32,570 nucleotides of DNA. It comes from JAVZLQ01 sp049700035. GTDB lineage: Archaea > Thermoproteota > Bathyarchaeia > Bathyarchaeales > Bathycorpusculaceae. The notes below the pieces were generated by a model, which had not been told where the DNA came from, did not search any database, and saw only the letters and a program-made list of their open reading frames with translations. Below, in pieces: positions 7,972 to 16,832 of the stretch. The stretch covers positions 1-32,570 of the forward strand of contig JBNAWC010000011.1 in NCBI GenBank assembly GCA_049700035.1, given 5' to 3'. Made by a program: the position numbers and the translations under genes. The stretch's first letter is position 1, and the number at the start of each line of letters is the position of its first letter.

Positions 7972-9339
7972 ATGCCCCACTCAAACTTCGACGTGATTGT
8001 TGTTGGTGCTGGAACAGCGGGGTGTTTAGCCGCAAAAACCACGGCAGAAGCTGGGTTAAAAGTTTGCCTAGTTGAAAGGAAAAGCAGAGAAGCCATCGGA
8101 GAGAAGGTTTGCGGGGACGCTTTGGGCGAGCACCACCTTAAGAATGTTGATTTGGAGAAACCTCAAAGCGGCGAATTGGAAAAACGCATTGAAGGAATAA
8201 AAATTTATTCGCCCGACATGGAAACCGTCTTCACTGTTAAGCACGAGGATTTTGTTGGTTACCTCTTGAATAGGCGACTGTTTGGACAGTGGCTGCTTAA
8301 AAAGGCGCTCGACAAGGGCGCAGTTCTTTTTGATGCCACGCAGTGCCTCGAACCAATAGTTGAGAAGGGTTTTGTCGTCGGCGTTTTTGCAAGAAATTTG
8401 AAGACTGGCGAAAAAATGACGTTAAGAAGCAAGGTTGTTGTGGATTCAAGCGGCTTCCTTGCCGTTGTTAGGCGAAAACTTCCAGAGGAAATGGGAATAG
8501 AGAGGGAAGTCTCCAACGAGGATGTCGAAGCGTGTTATAGAGAAATTAGGCAACTTAAACAGGAAAGTAAGGATACTAACTTTTGCGAAATCTACCTAAA
8601 CCAGAAGGTGACGCCTGGAGGCTACACGTGGATTTTTCCAAAAGGCGGAGCAAAAGTTAATGTTGGCTTAGGCGTTTGCATGCGTGGAAAATTCCCAAAC
8701 CCGAAAAAGCAGCTATACCAGCATGTCTTAACTAAACCTCTGTTTGATGGTTCGCTTCTTCTGAATGGAGGCGCATGGTACGACCCAACGCGTAGGCCAT
8801 TAGATAATATGGTTGGAAACGGCGTAATAATAACTGGCGACGCTGCTTGCCTCGTAAACCCAATTCACGGCGGCGGCATAGGGCCTTCAATGATTAGTGG
8901 TTATCTTGCTGGAAAGACTATAGTTGAGGCTTTTGAGAGGGGGGATTCCAGCAAAAAATCTTTGTGGCAATACAACTGTAGATACATGGAATCATATGGG
9001 ACTAAGCAGGCTGGACTTGATGTTTTCCGCTTTTTACTTCTTAAAAGTCGTGATGAAGACTTAAGCTATGGAATGAAGTATAAGCTTTTGACCGAAGAGG
9101 ATGTTTTGAAGGCTGGCTTAGGCGAAGAATTCCACCTAAAAATAAGCGAAACCGCAAAACGTGTCTTTAGGGGATTAAGGCGCTTAAGCTTCCTAAACAA
9201 ACTTAGGGTTACAGTCAACTTTATGGAGCAAGTTAAAGCGCACTACAAGAATTATCCGAAAACTCCAGAACAATTCCATGAATGGCAAGTCAAGAATGCG
9301 CGTCTGTTTAAGGAAGCAAAGTCAAAACTTATGGGTTAA
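7972..9339 (+). CDS. Geranylgeranyl reductase family FAD-dependent oxidoreductase
   Basis: A 455-residue flavoprotein. The FAD dinucleotide fold is at the N-terminus (VIVVGAGTAGCLAAK at about 8-22, then VCLVERK). The family Cys motif EKVCGDALG sits near 43-51. GGYTWIFPKGG (the YxWxFP signature) lies mid-protein, and the second FAD contact GDAACLVNPIHGGG near 287-300. In archaea, members saturate the isoprenoid chains of membrane lipids (digeranylgeranylglycerophospholipid reductase) or of quinones; this sequence cannot tell which. A GGTGA ribosome binding site precedes the ATG. It is divergent from an HxlR-like regulator, and the Dph6-like gene follows after 31 bases. Confidence 0.85.
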   Translation: MPHSNFDVIVVGAGTAGCLAAKTTAEAGLKVCLVERKSREAIGEKVCGDALGEHHLKNVDLEKPQSGELEKRIEGIKIYSPDMETVFTVKHEDFVGYLLNRRLFGQWLLKKALDKGAVLFDATQCLEPIVEKGFVVGVFARNLKTGEKMTLRSKVVVDSSGFLAVVRRKLPEEMGIEREVSNEDVEACYREIRQLKQESKDTNFCEIYLNQKVTPGGYTWIFPKGGAKVNVGLGVCMRGKFPNPKKQLYQHVLTKPLFDGSLLLNGGAWYDPTRRPLDNMVGNGVIITGDAACLVNPIHGGGIGPSMISGYLAGKTIVEAFERGDSSKKSLWQYNCRYMESYGTKQAGLDVFRFLLLKSRDEDLSYGMKYKLLTEEDVLKAGLGEEFHLKISETAKRVFRGLRRLSFLNKLRVTVNFMEQVKAHYKNYPKTPEQFHEWQVKNARLFKEAKSKLMG

Positions 9340-9370
9340 AAGCTATAAAGCATATTTGAAGCGCGTTGCC

Positions 9371-10042
9371 ATGCAAGTTGCAGTTTTAGCCACTGGCGGG
9401 AAAGACTCCGCTTTGGCATTGCATAGAATTCTGAAACAAGGCTATGAGGTGAAATGTTTAGTTAGCATGATGCCGCAGCGCGAAGACAGTTGGATGTTCC
9501 ACTACCCAAACATACGCCTAGTAAAGCTTTTCGCGGAAGCCGCTGAAATTCCACTGGTAAGCGCTGAAACTTCTGGGGTAAAAGAGAAGGAAGTTGAAGA
9601 CCTTAAGCGTCTAATCGCGAAGCTTGATGTGGAAATTCTGGTTTCTGGCGCCATCGCGTCAAACTACCAAAAATCTAGAATTGAAAGGATATGCAAAGAA
9701 TTGGGAATTAAGTGCCTAGCTCCGCTTTGGGGCGAAAACCCAATAGACATTTTGAATGAGCTTGTTAAAGGCGGGTTTGAAGCAATAATCACTGGAGTTT
9801 ACGCTTATGGCTTTAGCCCTGAATGGCTTGGAAGAAAAATAGACGAAGAAACAGTAAAGGCTTTGGTTGAGCTTAATAGGCGTTGTGGAATTTCGGTTGT
9901 TGGCGAGGGTGGAGAATACGAAACTTTCGTGCTTGACGCGCCATACTTTAAGAAGAGAATAAAAATTGTTAGTGCAGAAAAGTTTTGGGAAAATCAGTCT
10001 GGATATTTGCTCATTGAAGAAGCTAAACTTGAGGAAAAATAG
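9371..10042 (+). CDS. dph6: Diphthine-ammonia ligase-like PP-loop ATPase (Dph6/DUF71)
   Basis: A 223-residue protein of the adenine nucleotide alpha hydrolase fold. The PP-loop ATGGKDSALAL is at residues 6-16, and the C-terminal family signature EGGEYETFVLDAP near 181-193. The family catalyses the last step of diphthamide synthesis on elongation factor 2, amidating diphthine with ATP and ammonium. I chose the ATG at 9371 because the PP-loop strand MQVAVLATGG begins there; the open frame extends upstream into the preceding gene but that part is not family-like. It is probably transcribed with the flavoprotein gene, though no functional link is evident. Confidence 0.88.
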   Translation: MQVAVLATGGKDSALALHRILKQGYEVKCLVSMMPQREDSWMFHYPNIRLVKLFAEAAEIPLVSAETSGVKEKEVEDLKRLIAKLDVEILVSGAIASNYQKSRIERICKELGIKCLAPLWGENPIDILNELVKGGFEAIITGVYAYGFSPEWLGRKIDEETVKALVELNRRCGISVVGEGGEYETFVLDAPYFKKRIKIVSAEKFWENQSGYLLIEEAKLEEK

Positions 10043-10108
10043 CAGTTTCACCCTTTAAAAACGTGAACTTTATAGTGTGCCTAACACACTTTAAATTTGG
10101 GAAGGCTC

Positions 10109-11368
10109 ATGGTTGAAGAAGCAGACCTAATGAACTTTCTAAAGGCGCATGGTGGCAAAGCATCGCTAACCGACATAGCTGAAGGCTTGGGTATACCAAA
10201 GTATGGACCAAAATCCGCTTATGCGCTTTTACAGTCGCTGAAGGCTAAAGGTGTTATTGAACGTGTTGGCGAACTCTGGGCATTAAGCATGGAAGAAGCC
10301 AAACCATCTGGAAAAGTTGAAACGGTACAGCTGAAAGAGGTGGAGGAGAAGGAAGAGGCAGAAGCTGTGGTTCCAGAAGTTGAACGGCTTATGAGGGCTA
10401 TGGCTAAAACAATTGCTGAAGCCATGAAAACAGCTCAAGCGCCAACGGACGAGTGGGAGTTAGCCACAAAGCCTATGACGACGAAAATTGAGAGAAAAGA
10501 GGACAAATTAAGCGCCTTCGTTTTGAAGCCAGACGAAGCCCTAGAGGCTAAAAAGCCATTATTAGGATTTCCAACTGGCACGTTCATAGACAACCTATTT
10601 TTAACTCCAGAGGGCAAACCATTGAATGGCATTCCAATTTGTGGACAATTTGCAATAACTGGTTTGCCAGGCGCTGGAAAATCCATTCTTGTAGAGGAAA
10701 TAGCCGTTAGAGTTGCGGCTTCTGAACGTAAAGTCCTTTTTGCAACTGCAGAGGATACGTGGAAAAGTGCTACTCCACGTTTTGACTTGCAATCTCGTCT
10801 AAAACAGAAGGCTGACATTTTGGGTTTGGATTGGAGCAAAATTCGCGAAAACCTCTTTGTTCTTGACACGGTGGCTTATCCTGAACTGCGGGACTGGAAC
10901 ACTTTTGCTGAAACTTACCGTTATGTTGCTGAAAAGGAGAAAATAGACCTAGCAATAATAGACTCTGTAACAGTGCTCGAGGCTTACCGCGGAGCGCTCA
11001 AATACCGCGTTATGGAACTAGCCCGATACAACCAGGTTCACGGCATAACAGCGCTCTATGTTAACCAGCGAAGTTCAGAAGTTTGGGACAGCTATGACAT
11101 GGCTGGCGGAATAGGTTTAGCCCACAACCTTGACGGCACAATAATCGTGGATTATGGAAGGGTTTACTGGCAAGACCAGCAAGTCGATTTAGCCGTGAAC
11201 AGAGGCGAATTTGTGCGCATTTCAAGAGTTCTGGACTGTAGAATGTGCAACTTTGAAAGACGCAGAATAAGAGTTGAAATAACAGCAGATGGTTTCTTGA
11301 GGGCTGTTGAAACTATACCTAAAACTGGAGAAACTGGGTACAGTGAAAATTTAGATGTCAATAGTTAA
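10109..11368 (+). CDS. RecA/KaiC-like ATPase with N-terminal winged-helix
   Basis: A 419-residue protein from the ATG at 10109 (a TTG at 10097 would add four residues). Residues about 1-60 form a winged helix (DLMNFLKAHGG, LTDIAEGLGIPK, AYALLQSLKAKGVIERVGELW). A charged linker (about 65-155) follows, then a RecA-superfamily core with Walker A GLPGAGKS (about 185-192) and Walker B DLAIIDS (about 280-286). A CRMCNFERRR segment is near the end. The fold is that of archaeal KaiC/RadB-type ATPases; the exact role is not known, although its overlap with DNA ligase (14 bases, different frame) suggests DNA repair or recombination. It lacks an obvious second KaiC domain. The promoter is likely the CTTTAAA near 10053 or the one at 10088. 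Confidence 0.8.
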   Translation: MVEEADLMNFLKAHGGKASLTDIAEGLGIPKYGPKSAYALLQSLKAKGVIERVGELWALSMEEAKPSGKVETVQLKEVEEKEEAEAVVPEVERLMRAMAKTIAEAMKTAQAPTDEWELATKPMTTKIERKEDKLSAFVLKPDEALEAKKPLLGFPTGTFIDNLFLTPEGKPLNGIPICGQFAITGLPGAGKSILVEEIAVRVAASERKVLFATAEDTWKSATPRFDLQSRLKQKADILGLDWSKIRENLFVLDTVAYPELRDWNTFAETYRYVAEKEKIDLAIIDSVTVLEAYRGALKYRVMELARYNQVHGITALYVNQRSSEVWDSYDMAGGIGLAHNLDGTIIVDYGRVYWQDQQVDLAVNRGEFVRISRVLDCRMCNFERRRIRVEITADGFLRAVETIPKTGETGYSENLDVNS

Positions 11369-13151
11369 GCCACCATCATTCGAAGAACTTGCGAAAACAT
11401 ACGGCTCTGCAAAGAAGGCGATACAACACCTAATCGAAATTGGATTTTCACCAGAACAGATAGAATGGAAAATGGGCATACCATACCACCGAATCCGTCT
11501 ATACATGGACAATATCGAACCAAAACCAGACATACCCTTCGCAAAAATAGTTGAGGTTTACGAACGCCTCGCCGTTCTAAGAGGAAAGAAAGGCAAAGAA
11601 ACAGAATTAACAGCTTTCTTCCAAAACCCACAATTGCCACTTGAAACCAAAGCGCGATTCGCCCTAGGAACTTTAACAGAAGAGCACCTCAAAGTGGGTC
11701 CAGGACTAATCGAGAGAAGCATAAGCCTCGCAACTGGCGCACCGATAAGCGAGGTTAAGAGGTTATTAATAGACTACGGGGAGCACGGTGAAGTTGCCTA
11801 TCTACTCAAAAAACCAAGTGAACCAAAACTGTCGGTCAGCGAGGTCATAGAGGCGGTTAGGCTTCTCCCAAAACTTAAAAAAGTTAGAGAACGCGAACTC
11901 CACATCTCAAGCCTACTAAAACTTTGCACTCCAACAGAAGCAAAATACTTGGTTAGGCTCATGCTCGGCGATTTAAAGCTTGGATACCATGCGAGAACAG
12001 TAATCAGAGCAGCGTCAAAAGCCTACGGAGTGCCAACAGAACTAATGGAAAACGCGGCGGCAATACTTGGACTAACAGAAAGTATATCACTGGCTTCTGA
12101 GGGCGCACTAAAACTTTCGGAGGTGAAAATGCGTCCAGGACAGTTCATCAAGCCCCAACTCGCGCACATCTACGAACCAGACAAGGTGGCTTACCCTGCA
12201 AGGGCAGAATACAAGCTTGATGGGAGCAGACTTCAAATACATAGGTGGGGAACCCAGACATGGCTTTTTTCAAGAAGAGGCGTGGAAAAGTCCAAAACCC
12301 TTCCAGAGGTTGTTGAGATTGCTGAAAATTTTAATGCACAAAGCTGCATTGTTGACGGCGAAGTAATAGCTGTAGACGACGCTGGAAACCCTCTGCCATT
12401 CCAGACATTACTTGAACGGACAGTGCCGAGAGAGCTTACACCAGAAGAGCTTGCAGAAAGAAAAGATAAAGTGAAGGTTACAATAAAGGCTTTTGACATA
12501 CTATTCCTCAACGGACAAGAACTTGTTGGCTTACCACTATCAGAAAGAAGAAAGTACCTTTTAGATGTTGTCCCATCCGAATACATTGTTGAGGGCGTGA
12601 ACTGCCAAAACGAAGTTGAGCTGATGCGGTTTTACGAAGAAGCCTTGAAGAAGAAGTATGAAGGAATAGTTGTGAAAAATTTGAACGCGCCTTACGAAAT
12701 TGGACAACGCACTTATACGTGGCTTAAGCTGAAACCAGAACGCGACACGCTTGACTGCACAATAGTTAAAGCCTTATACGGAAAGGGGAAACGCGCTGGC
12801 TTATACTCATCATTCCTACTAGCGGTCAGAGACCCATTTGAAAAAAGGCTTTACACCGTTGGGAAAGTTTCGAATCTGCCAGAAGAGGCAATGGACGATT
12901 TAAGCACAATTGTTGAAAAAACGAGGACAAGCGAGGATGATGAAGGGGTCTTTGTAAAGCCATCAGTTGTTGTTGAAGTCACCTACCAAGAAATTCAAGA
13001 AACAGACGAGTACACAAGCGGTTACGCCTTAAGGGTGCCGAAAATAGTTAGGTTCAGAGCAGACAAAAGTGTAAGCGAAATAGATAGCACTGAAAAACTG
13101 AAGAAGCTTTACGAACTGCAGTACGAGCGCTATCCAGTGCAATCGCTTTAG
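11355..13151 (+). CDS. lig: ATP-dependent DNA ligase
   Basis: A 598-residue ligase. The N-terminal DNA-binding domain covers about 1-270 and includes LMLGDLKLGYHARTV. The nucleotidyltransferase motif I is EYKLDGSRL, with the adenylated Lys at 287. The downstream motifs IVDGEVIA, EGIVVK and YTWLKLKP follow, then the C-terminal OB domain to the end (VVVEVTYQEIQ, LRVPKIVRFR). It seals nicks in replication and repair using ATP. The length matches archaeal ligases. It overlaps the upstream RecA-like ATPase gene by 14 bases in another frame, so the two are translationally coupled. Its stop is three bases from the stop of the convergent ABC permease, leaving no room for a separate terminator. Confidence 0.95.
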   Translation: MSIVKPPSFEELAKTYGSAKKAIQHLIEIGFSPEQIEWKMGIPYHRIRLYMDNIEPKPDIPFAKIVEVYERLAVLRGKKGKETELTAFFQNPQLPLETKARFALGTLTEEHLKVGPGLIERSISLATGAPISEVKRLLIDYGEHGEVAYLLKKPSEPKLSVSEVIEAVRLLPKLKKVRERELHISSLLKLCTPTEAKYLVRLMLGDLKLGYHARTVIRAASKAYGVPTELMENAAAILGLTESISLASEGALKLSEVKMRPGQFIKPQLAHIYEPDKVAYPARAEYKLDGSRLQIHRWGTQTWLFSRRGVEKSKTLPEVVEIAENFNAQSCIVDGEVIAVDDAGNPLPFQTLLERTVPRELTPEELAERKDKVKVTIKAFDILFLNGQELVGLPLSERRKYLLDVVPSEYIVEGVNCQNEVELMRFYEEALKKKYEGIVVKNLNAPYEIGQRTYTWLKLKPERDTLDCTIVKALYGKGKRAGLYSSFLLAVRDPFEKRLYTVGKVSNLPEEAMDDLSTIVEKTRTSEDDEGVFVKPSVVVEVTYQEIQETDEYTSGYALRVPKIVRFRADKSVSEIDSTEKLKKLYELQYERYPVQSL

Positions 13152-13154
13152 TAA

Positions 13155-13895
13155 TTAAGCTTCTCGCCATCTCGACTTAAGCGAAACGACAATTATTGAA
13201 ATTGCAGTCGTTGCGAAAAGCAAAGCCCAACGAAGCATAATTATCTCTGGCGGTAATTCCAGAAGACCAGAATAAGCTCGAATTAAACCAGCGGCGTTTG
13301 ATGTTGGAAATATCATGGCAATCCAGCTGAGTTCTCCAAGAAACTCTTCAGGATAGTAAACTGGAGGCATAAATATTAAGCCTAACCCGAGAATGTTTGA
13401 AATGTTATTTAGCGTGTAAACGCTTGCTTTTCGAAGATATGTTGAGACTATGAATCCTATGCCGCTTAACGCCGCCCAGCAAAGTATAAGCGAGGCAAAC
13501 AGCCAGCCAACGCTGGATAGCGGCAAGGCTCCAATCCATATTGCTATTATCATAAAGAATGCTAAGCTTGGAATGGAAAGTATTAAAGGCGCTAATGCAA
13601 CCCCAACCGCATATGAAACTGGATGCACTGGCATGGCAATAATCATTTCCCTAATCTTCACGTACCTATCATAAGTTATGTCTTGAATCGCAGCGGCTAT
13701 TCCTATGAAACTCACGGTTGAAACAAGGGCTCCCACAAGTCCATAGCTTATTTGTCCTCCAAATATTAGTAGGAAGAAAAGCGGAATGGCGCTTATTAAT
13801 CCAATAACTATTAGCATTAACGGGTTCCTCTTAAGGTCTGGTATTGATTTTAAAGCGGCAATTATCAAGGTGTCTTTAACTGGTTTCAAGTTCAA
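13155..13895 (-). CDS. ABC-2 type exporter permease
   Basis: A 246-residue membrane protein with about six hydrophobic segments, starting after a short soluble stretch (LKPVKDTLIIAALKSIPDLKRNPLML). The cytoplasmic turn YDRYVKIREMIIAMPVHPVSYAVG is the pattern seen in ABC-2 permeases. The start codon overlaps the end of the ATPase gene, so the two form a two-gene exporter. The substrate is unknown; relatives export drugs, lipids or polysaccharides. Confidence 0.85.
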   Translation of the reverse strand: MNLKPVKDTLIIAALKSIPDLKRNPLMLIVIGLISAIPLFFLLIFGGQISYGLVGALVSTVSFIGIAAAIQDITYDRYVKIREMIIAMPVHPVSYAVGVALAPLILSIPSLAFFMIIAIWIGALPLSSVGWLFASLILCWAALSGIGFIVSTYLRKASVYTLNNISNILGLGLIFMPPVYYPEEFLGELSWIAMIFPTSNAAGLIRAYSGLLELPPEIIMLRWALLFATTAISIIVVSLKSRWREA

Positions 13896-14802
13896 GCTTC
13901 TTCGCCTCCAACAAGTTTTACGAAAACATCTTCAAGCGTTATTGGAGCAGCTTCAGCCTTCAAACTCATCTTTAAAGCTGATTTAACAAGCTCAACTGCT
14001 TCATTAGCGTCATACAAATAGATTATCTGTTTACCCCCAAACTTCACAACGCGGTTATCATTTTGCAGAAGTTTTATGTCCTGCGAGTTCCCTTCCACAA
14101 CCACACGATACTTTTCCTTCGCCAAACCCTTAATGTCCTCAACCTTTCCTTGGGCTATAACCTTTCCCTTATTGATTATTGCAAGTTTATCAGAAATCAT
14201 TTCAGCCTCCTCCATTATATGCGTAGTTAAAAGTATTGTTTTTCCCTGCTCCACAAGCTCCCTTAAAATGGCCCAAACCTTCCTTCGTGCAACAGCGTCT
14301 AAGCCACTTGTAGGTTCATCGAGCATCAGAACATCAGCGTCTGAAGCCAAAACAGAAGCTATTATTGCGCGCCTCCTCTCTCCACCAGAAAGCGAAACGC
14401 AAGGTCTATTCCTTAAATCCCAAAGCTCGACAGCCTTTAATGCGCTTTCTGCTCTCTCTTTCACCTGCTCTTTTGTGGCGCCTCTTAGAAGCGAAAAATA
14501 ATAGCAGTAATCCCACGGAGTAAAGTTTCCATAAGTTTGAACATCTTGTGGAACAACTGCAATGTGCTTTCTAACTTTCTTTTCTTCGCGTGTAACGTCA
14601 TATCCAAAAACGTATGCTTCTCCCCTTGTTGGCAAAAGCTGTGTTGATATAATTCTCGAAAAGGTTGTTTTTCCCGCCCCATTTGGACCAAGTAGAGTGA
14701 AAAGTTCACCCTTGTTGACTGATAGGCTTACGCCCCCTAAAGCTTCAATGGTTTTTTTCCATCGTAAATTTTCACTAACTCCACGGAATTTATTGCTTCC
14801 AT
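13892..14802 (-). CDS. ABC transporter ATPase, frameshifted before Walker A
   Basis: About 303 residues when corrected. From the ATG at 14802 the frame reads MEAINSVELVKIYDGKK and then hits a stop soon after an A7 run (14752-14758). Adding one A restores LGGVSLSVNKGELF, the Walker A GPNGAGKTT and the rest. The remaining frame, uninterrupted to 13892, holds the Q-loop VPQDV, the signature LSGGERRR, Walker B DVLMLDEPTSGLD and the switch His in LLTTHIMEEAE. The uncorrected open frame only starts after Walker A, so it could not be functional as written. The gene drives the ABC-2 permease that overlaps its end. The A7 run is a probable base-calling error; a slippage site is the alternative. Confidence 0.85.
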
Positions 14803-14876
14803 TTTTAACCCTTTAAAAGTTGATAAACAATGGACTTTTTATTAAGAATTCTGGAAAAAAGTGGTCGCGGCTCTGG

Positions 14877-15401
14877 TCACACCCTAAAATGTATAAATCG
14901 GTCATTCATGTAAGGCTGTAAAAGGTTCAAGTTAGCTGTTGTTTTGTACTGTTGACTGCGAACTCCGATGCCTATTTCCACAAATTCCTTCAAAGTTTGA
15001 TTTGCAAACTCCCATGTTGGATGCCCATATCTAATTCCGCTGCATGTTGAGTCGGCGTATATGAAAAGCTTGTTTCCCATGTAATAGTAAACCGCCTCGT
15101 TTGCATAGCTAAATTTTGGCTTGCTTAAAATTTTAAATGGCCAAAGCTTGCATGCCTTTGGTTTCATGTGTTGTAATCCGCATAAGTGCATGTTCGGCAA
15201 ATCGTATAGGAAAATGCATGAGCCGTCGCTTCTCCTCTTTATGAAAAGCTTGTTTAACCCTGAAACTGTGTATCCAGCACCGTAATTTTTGACGATTCCA
15301 AGCCATTCTTGAAAGTTTAGGACGACACTGTAGGCTTTACAGCATAGGCCGCATGCGTTGCATTTCCAGTCGCTTATGTACTGCCATGGGACGAACAGCA
15401 T
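14877..15401 (-). CDS. YkgJ-type cysteine-cluster protein
   Basis: A 174-residue protein of the zinc/iron-chelating YkgJ (UPF0153) type. The leading cluster WKCNACGLCCKAY (about 13-25) is followed by single cysteines in GSCIFLYD, HLCGLQ and PKACKLWPF, the usual eight-Cys pattern. The metal and role are unresolved for the family. It is the last gene of a minus-strand run, 31 bases after the thioesterase-like gene. The C-terminal 50 residues carry no cysteines. Confidence 0.75.
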   Translation of the reverse strand: MLFVPWQYISDWKCNACGLCCKAYSVVLNFQEWLGIVKNYGAGYTVSGLNKLFIKRRSDGSCIFLYDLPNMHLCGLQHMKPKACKLWPFKILSKPKFSYANEAVYYYMGNKLFIYADSTCSGIRYGHPTWEFANQTLKEFVEIGIGVRSQQYKTTANLNLLQPYMNDRFIHFRV

Positions 15402-15432
15402 TTTCCTTCGTAATTTTTCAAAACAGTTTTTC

Positions 15433-15870
15433 TTAAAAACCTTGCTCGCAGAAAGGCTGGAGTTTTTCGACCATGTCTTTTGGAATTGGAGCGGCTTTTC
15501 CCCTTTTTTGGTCTGCTGCTACGATTACGACGTAGCCGTTCGCAAGCAGAGTGTTTGATTCTTTGTTGAAGATTTTGAAGCCGTATTTTATGGATTTCTC
15601 CCGCAGTTCTTCAACGGTTAATTCCACTTCTATCAAGTCGTTAAATCTTGCTGGCTTTTTGTATTGGCAGAACGCTTCAATTCTGGGAAACCATAAGCCC
15701 CTTTCTTGAGCATCCGTAAACGTAAACCCTAAATGCCTATAAAATTCCTCTTCCGCCCTTTCAAAAAACCTAAAATAGTTAGAATAATGCACAACTTGAG
15801 CGGCGTCAGTGTCCGCCCACGCTACCCTAAAAGAGGTTTTAAAGGATTTAGTCGTCATTTCCTTTTTCAC
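15433..15870 (-). CDS. 4HBT-family acyl-CoA thioesterase
   Basis: A 145-residue single hot-dog domain. The active-site segment VAWADTDAAQVVHYSNYFRFFERAEEEF holds the catalytic Asp and the HYSNYFRFFE helix typical of 4-hydroxybenzoyl-CoA thioesterase and YbgC relatives. It hydrolyses a CoA thioester; the acyl group is unknown. It ends with KLQPFCEQGF and sits 9 bases after the methyltransferase stop, so it is in the same transcription unit. Confidence 0.85.
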   Translation of the reverse strand: MKKEMTTKSFKTSFRVAWADTDAAQVVHYSNYFRFFERAEEEFYRHLGFTFTDAQERGLWFPRIEAFCQYKKPARFNDLIEVELTVEELREKSIKYGFKIFNKESNTLLANGYVVIVAADQKRGKAAPIPKDMVEKLQPFCEQGF

Positions 15871-15879
15871 TAGGCAAAA

Positions 15880-16359
15880 TTAGACTTTCTTGTACAGGTA
15901 AAGCGTGTGTGTCGGGTATCCCAAACTTGGATTTTCACAGAAGTTCTCAACCTTAACTGGTTTCCATCCGACAATCTCATAATCATGGGAGACGACGCGT
16001 ACTCCTGGTCGAAGTTCAGCCTCAAGTTTAGGCTTTATCTTCTCGTTGGCGCTTGTTGTTAGGTAAAGGAAAACAACATCCGCGGATGATAAGTCTACGG
16101 TGAACATGTCCCCGTTCACTATGGTTACTCTGTCTTGAAGTCCATGTTCATAAACTGTGCTCAACGCTTTTTTGACAAGGTCTTCCCGCAGTTCCACACC
16201 GACCGCTCTTGCTCCAAAGTCTTTGGCTGCCATTATAACTGCCCTACCGTCTCCCGCTCCTAAATCGAAGAATACTTCTCTTGGTTTTAGTTCCGCGAGG
16301 ATGAGCATTTGGCGGATTACTTGCGGCGGGCTTGGAACATATGGTGCAATATACATCAA
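15880..16359 (-). CDS. aKMT-like protein-lysine methyltransferase
   Basis: A 159-residue SAM-dependent methyltransferase with the Rossmann glycine motif FDLGAGDGRAVI (about 30-41) and an acidic second strand VGVELRE. N-terminal APYVPSPPQVIRQML and C-terminal PGVRVVSHDYEIVGWKPVKVE closely recall the Sulfolobus protein-lysine methyltransferase aKMT, known for methylating Cren7 and many other proteins. That match is from memory of the family. A Cren7-like zinc-ribbon gene lies about 4.4 kb away. It stands first or second in a minus-strand run ahead of the thioesterase. Confidence 0.78.
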   Translation of the reverse strand: MMYIAPYVPSPPQVIRQMLILAELKPREVFFDLGAGDGRAVIMAAKDFGARAVGVELREDLVKKALSTVYEHGLQDRVTIVNGDMFTVDLSSADVVFLYLTTSANEKIKPKLEAELRPGVRVVSHDYEIVGWKPVKVENFCENPSLGYPTHTLYLYKKV

Positions 16360-16423
16360 TTAGCCCTCAGTGCTCCTTGTTTATCCAAACATCCTTTTTC
16401 TTTTAAAGATTTTCTGAATCCTT

Positions 16424-16750
16424 TCATGTGACGTATGTGGCCTTTTTAGGTGTTGGTCTTCTGGCTTCTCCACATTTCATGCAGCTTTGGGCACAAAGTT
16501 CCAGATATTTTGCTTCGTCTCCAGTGCCGACGGCTTCTGCTGCTTTTCGGCAGAGTTCACTTGGTTCTGTGCATCCTTCTTCGCGGCATAGGTTTGATAT
16601 GTAAAGGCATATTTCGTTCACGTCTTTTGGTTCTAGGACGGCTCTGTTTGAGCGTACTAGGAGGCAGAGTTCTCTTGCGAGGACGCATGTTTTAACGTAT
16701 TTTATCCTTTCGAGAACTTCTTCCCTCAGCTTTTTTCTGCTTATCTCCAC
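16424..16750 (-). CDS. Cysteine-rich helical protein, unknown
   Basis: A 108-residue protein with nine cysteines, in the pattern C22, C29, C48, C55, C60, C67, then a C-terminal trio CAQSCMKC near 86-93. The repeated C-x6-C spacing and helical context suggest a metal-binding or disulfide-rich helical bundle; CMKCGEARR resembles a zinc knuckle. No family was recognised. It lies between the Lhr helicase and the methyltransferase, on the same strand as both. Confidence 0.65.
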   Translation of the reverse strand: MEISRKKLREEVLERIKYVKTCVLARELCLLVRSNRAVLEPKDVNEICLYISNLCREEGCTEPSELCRKAAEAVGTGDEAKYLELCAQSCMKCGEARRPTPKKATYVT

Positions 16751-16832
16751 AATCTATTCTCCTTGTGTAGTCTGTAGCTCTACGCACATTAACGTGCTCC
16801 ACCATTTAAAAGTTGTTGTAAGTCTCTGAGGG

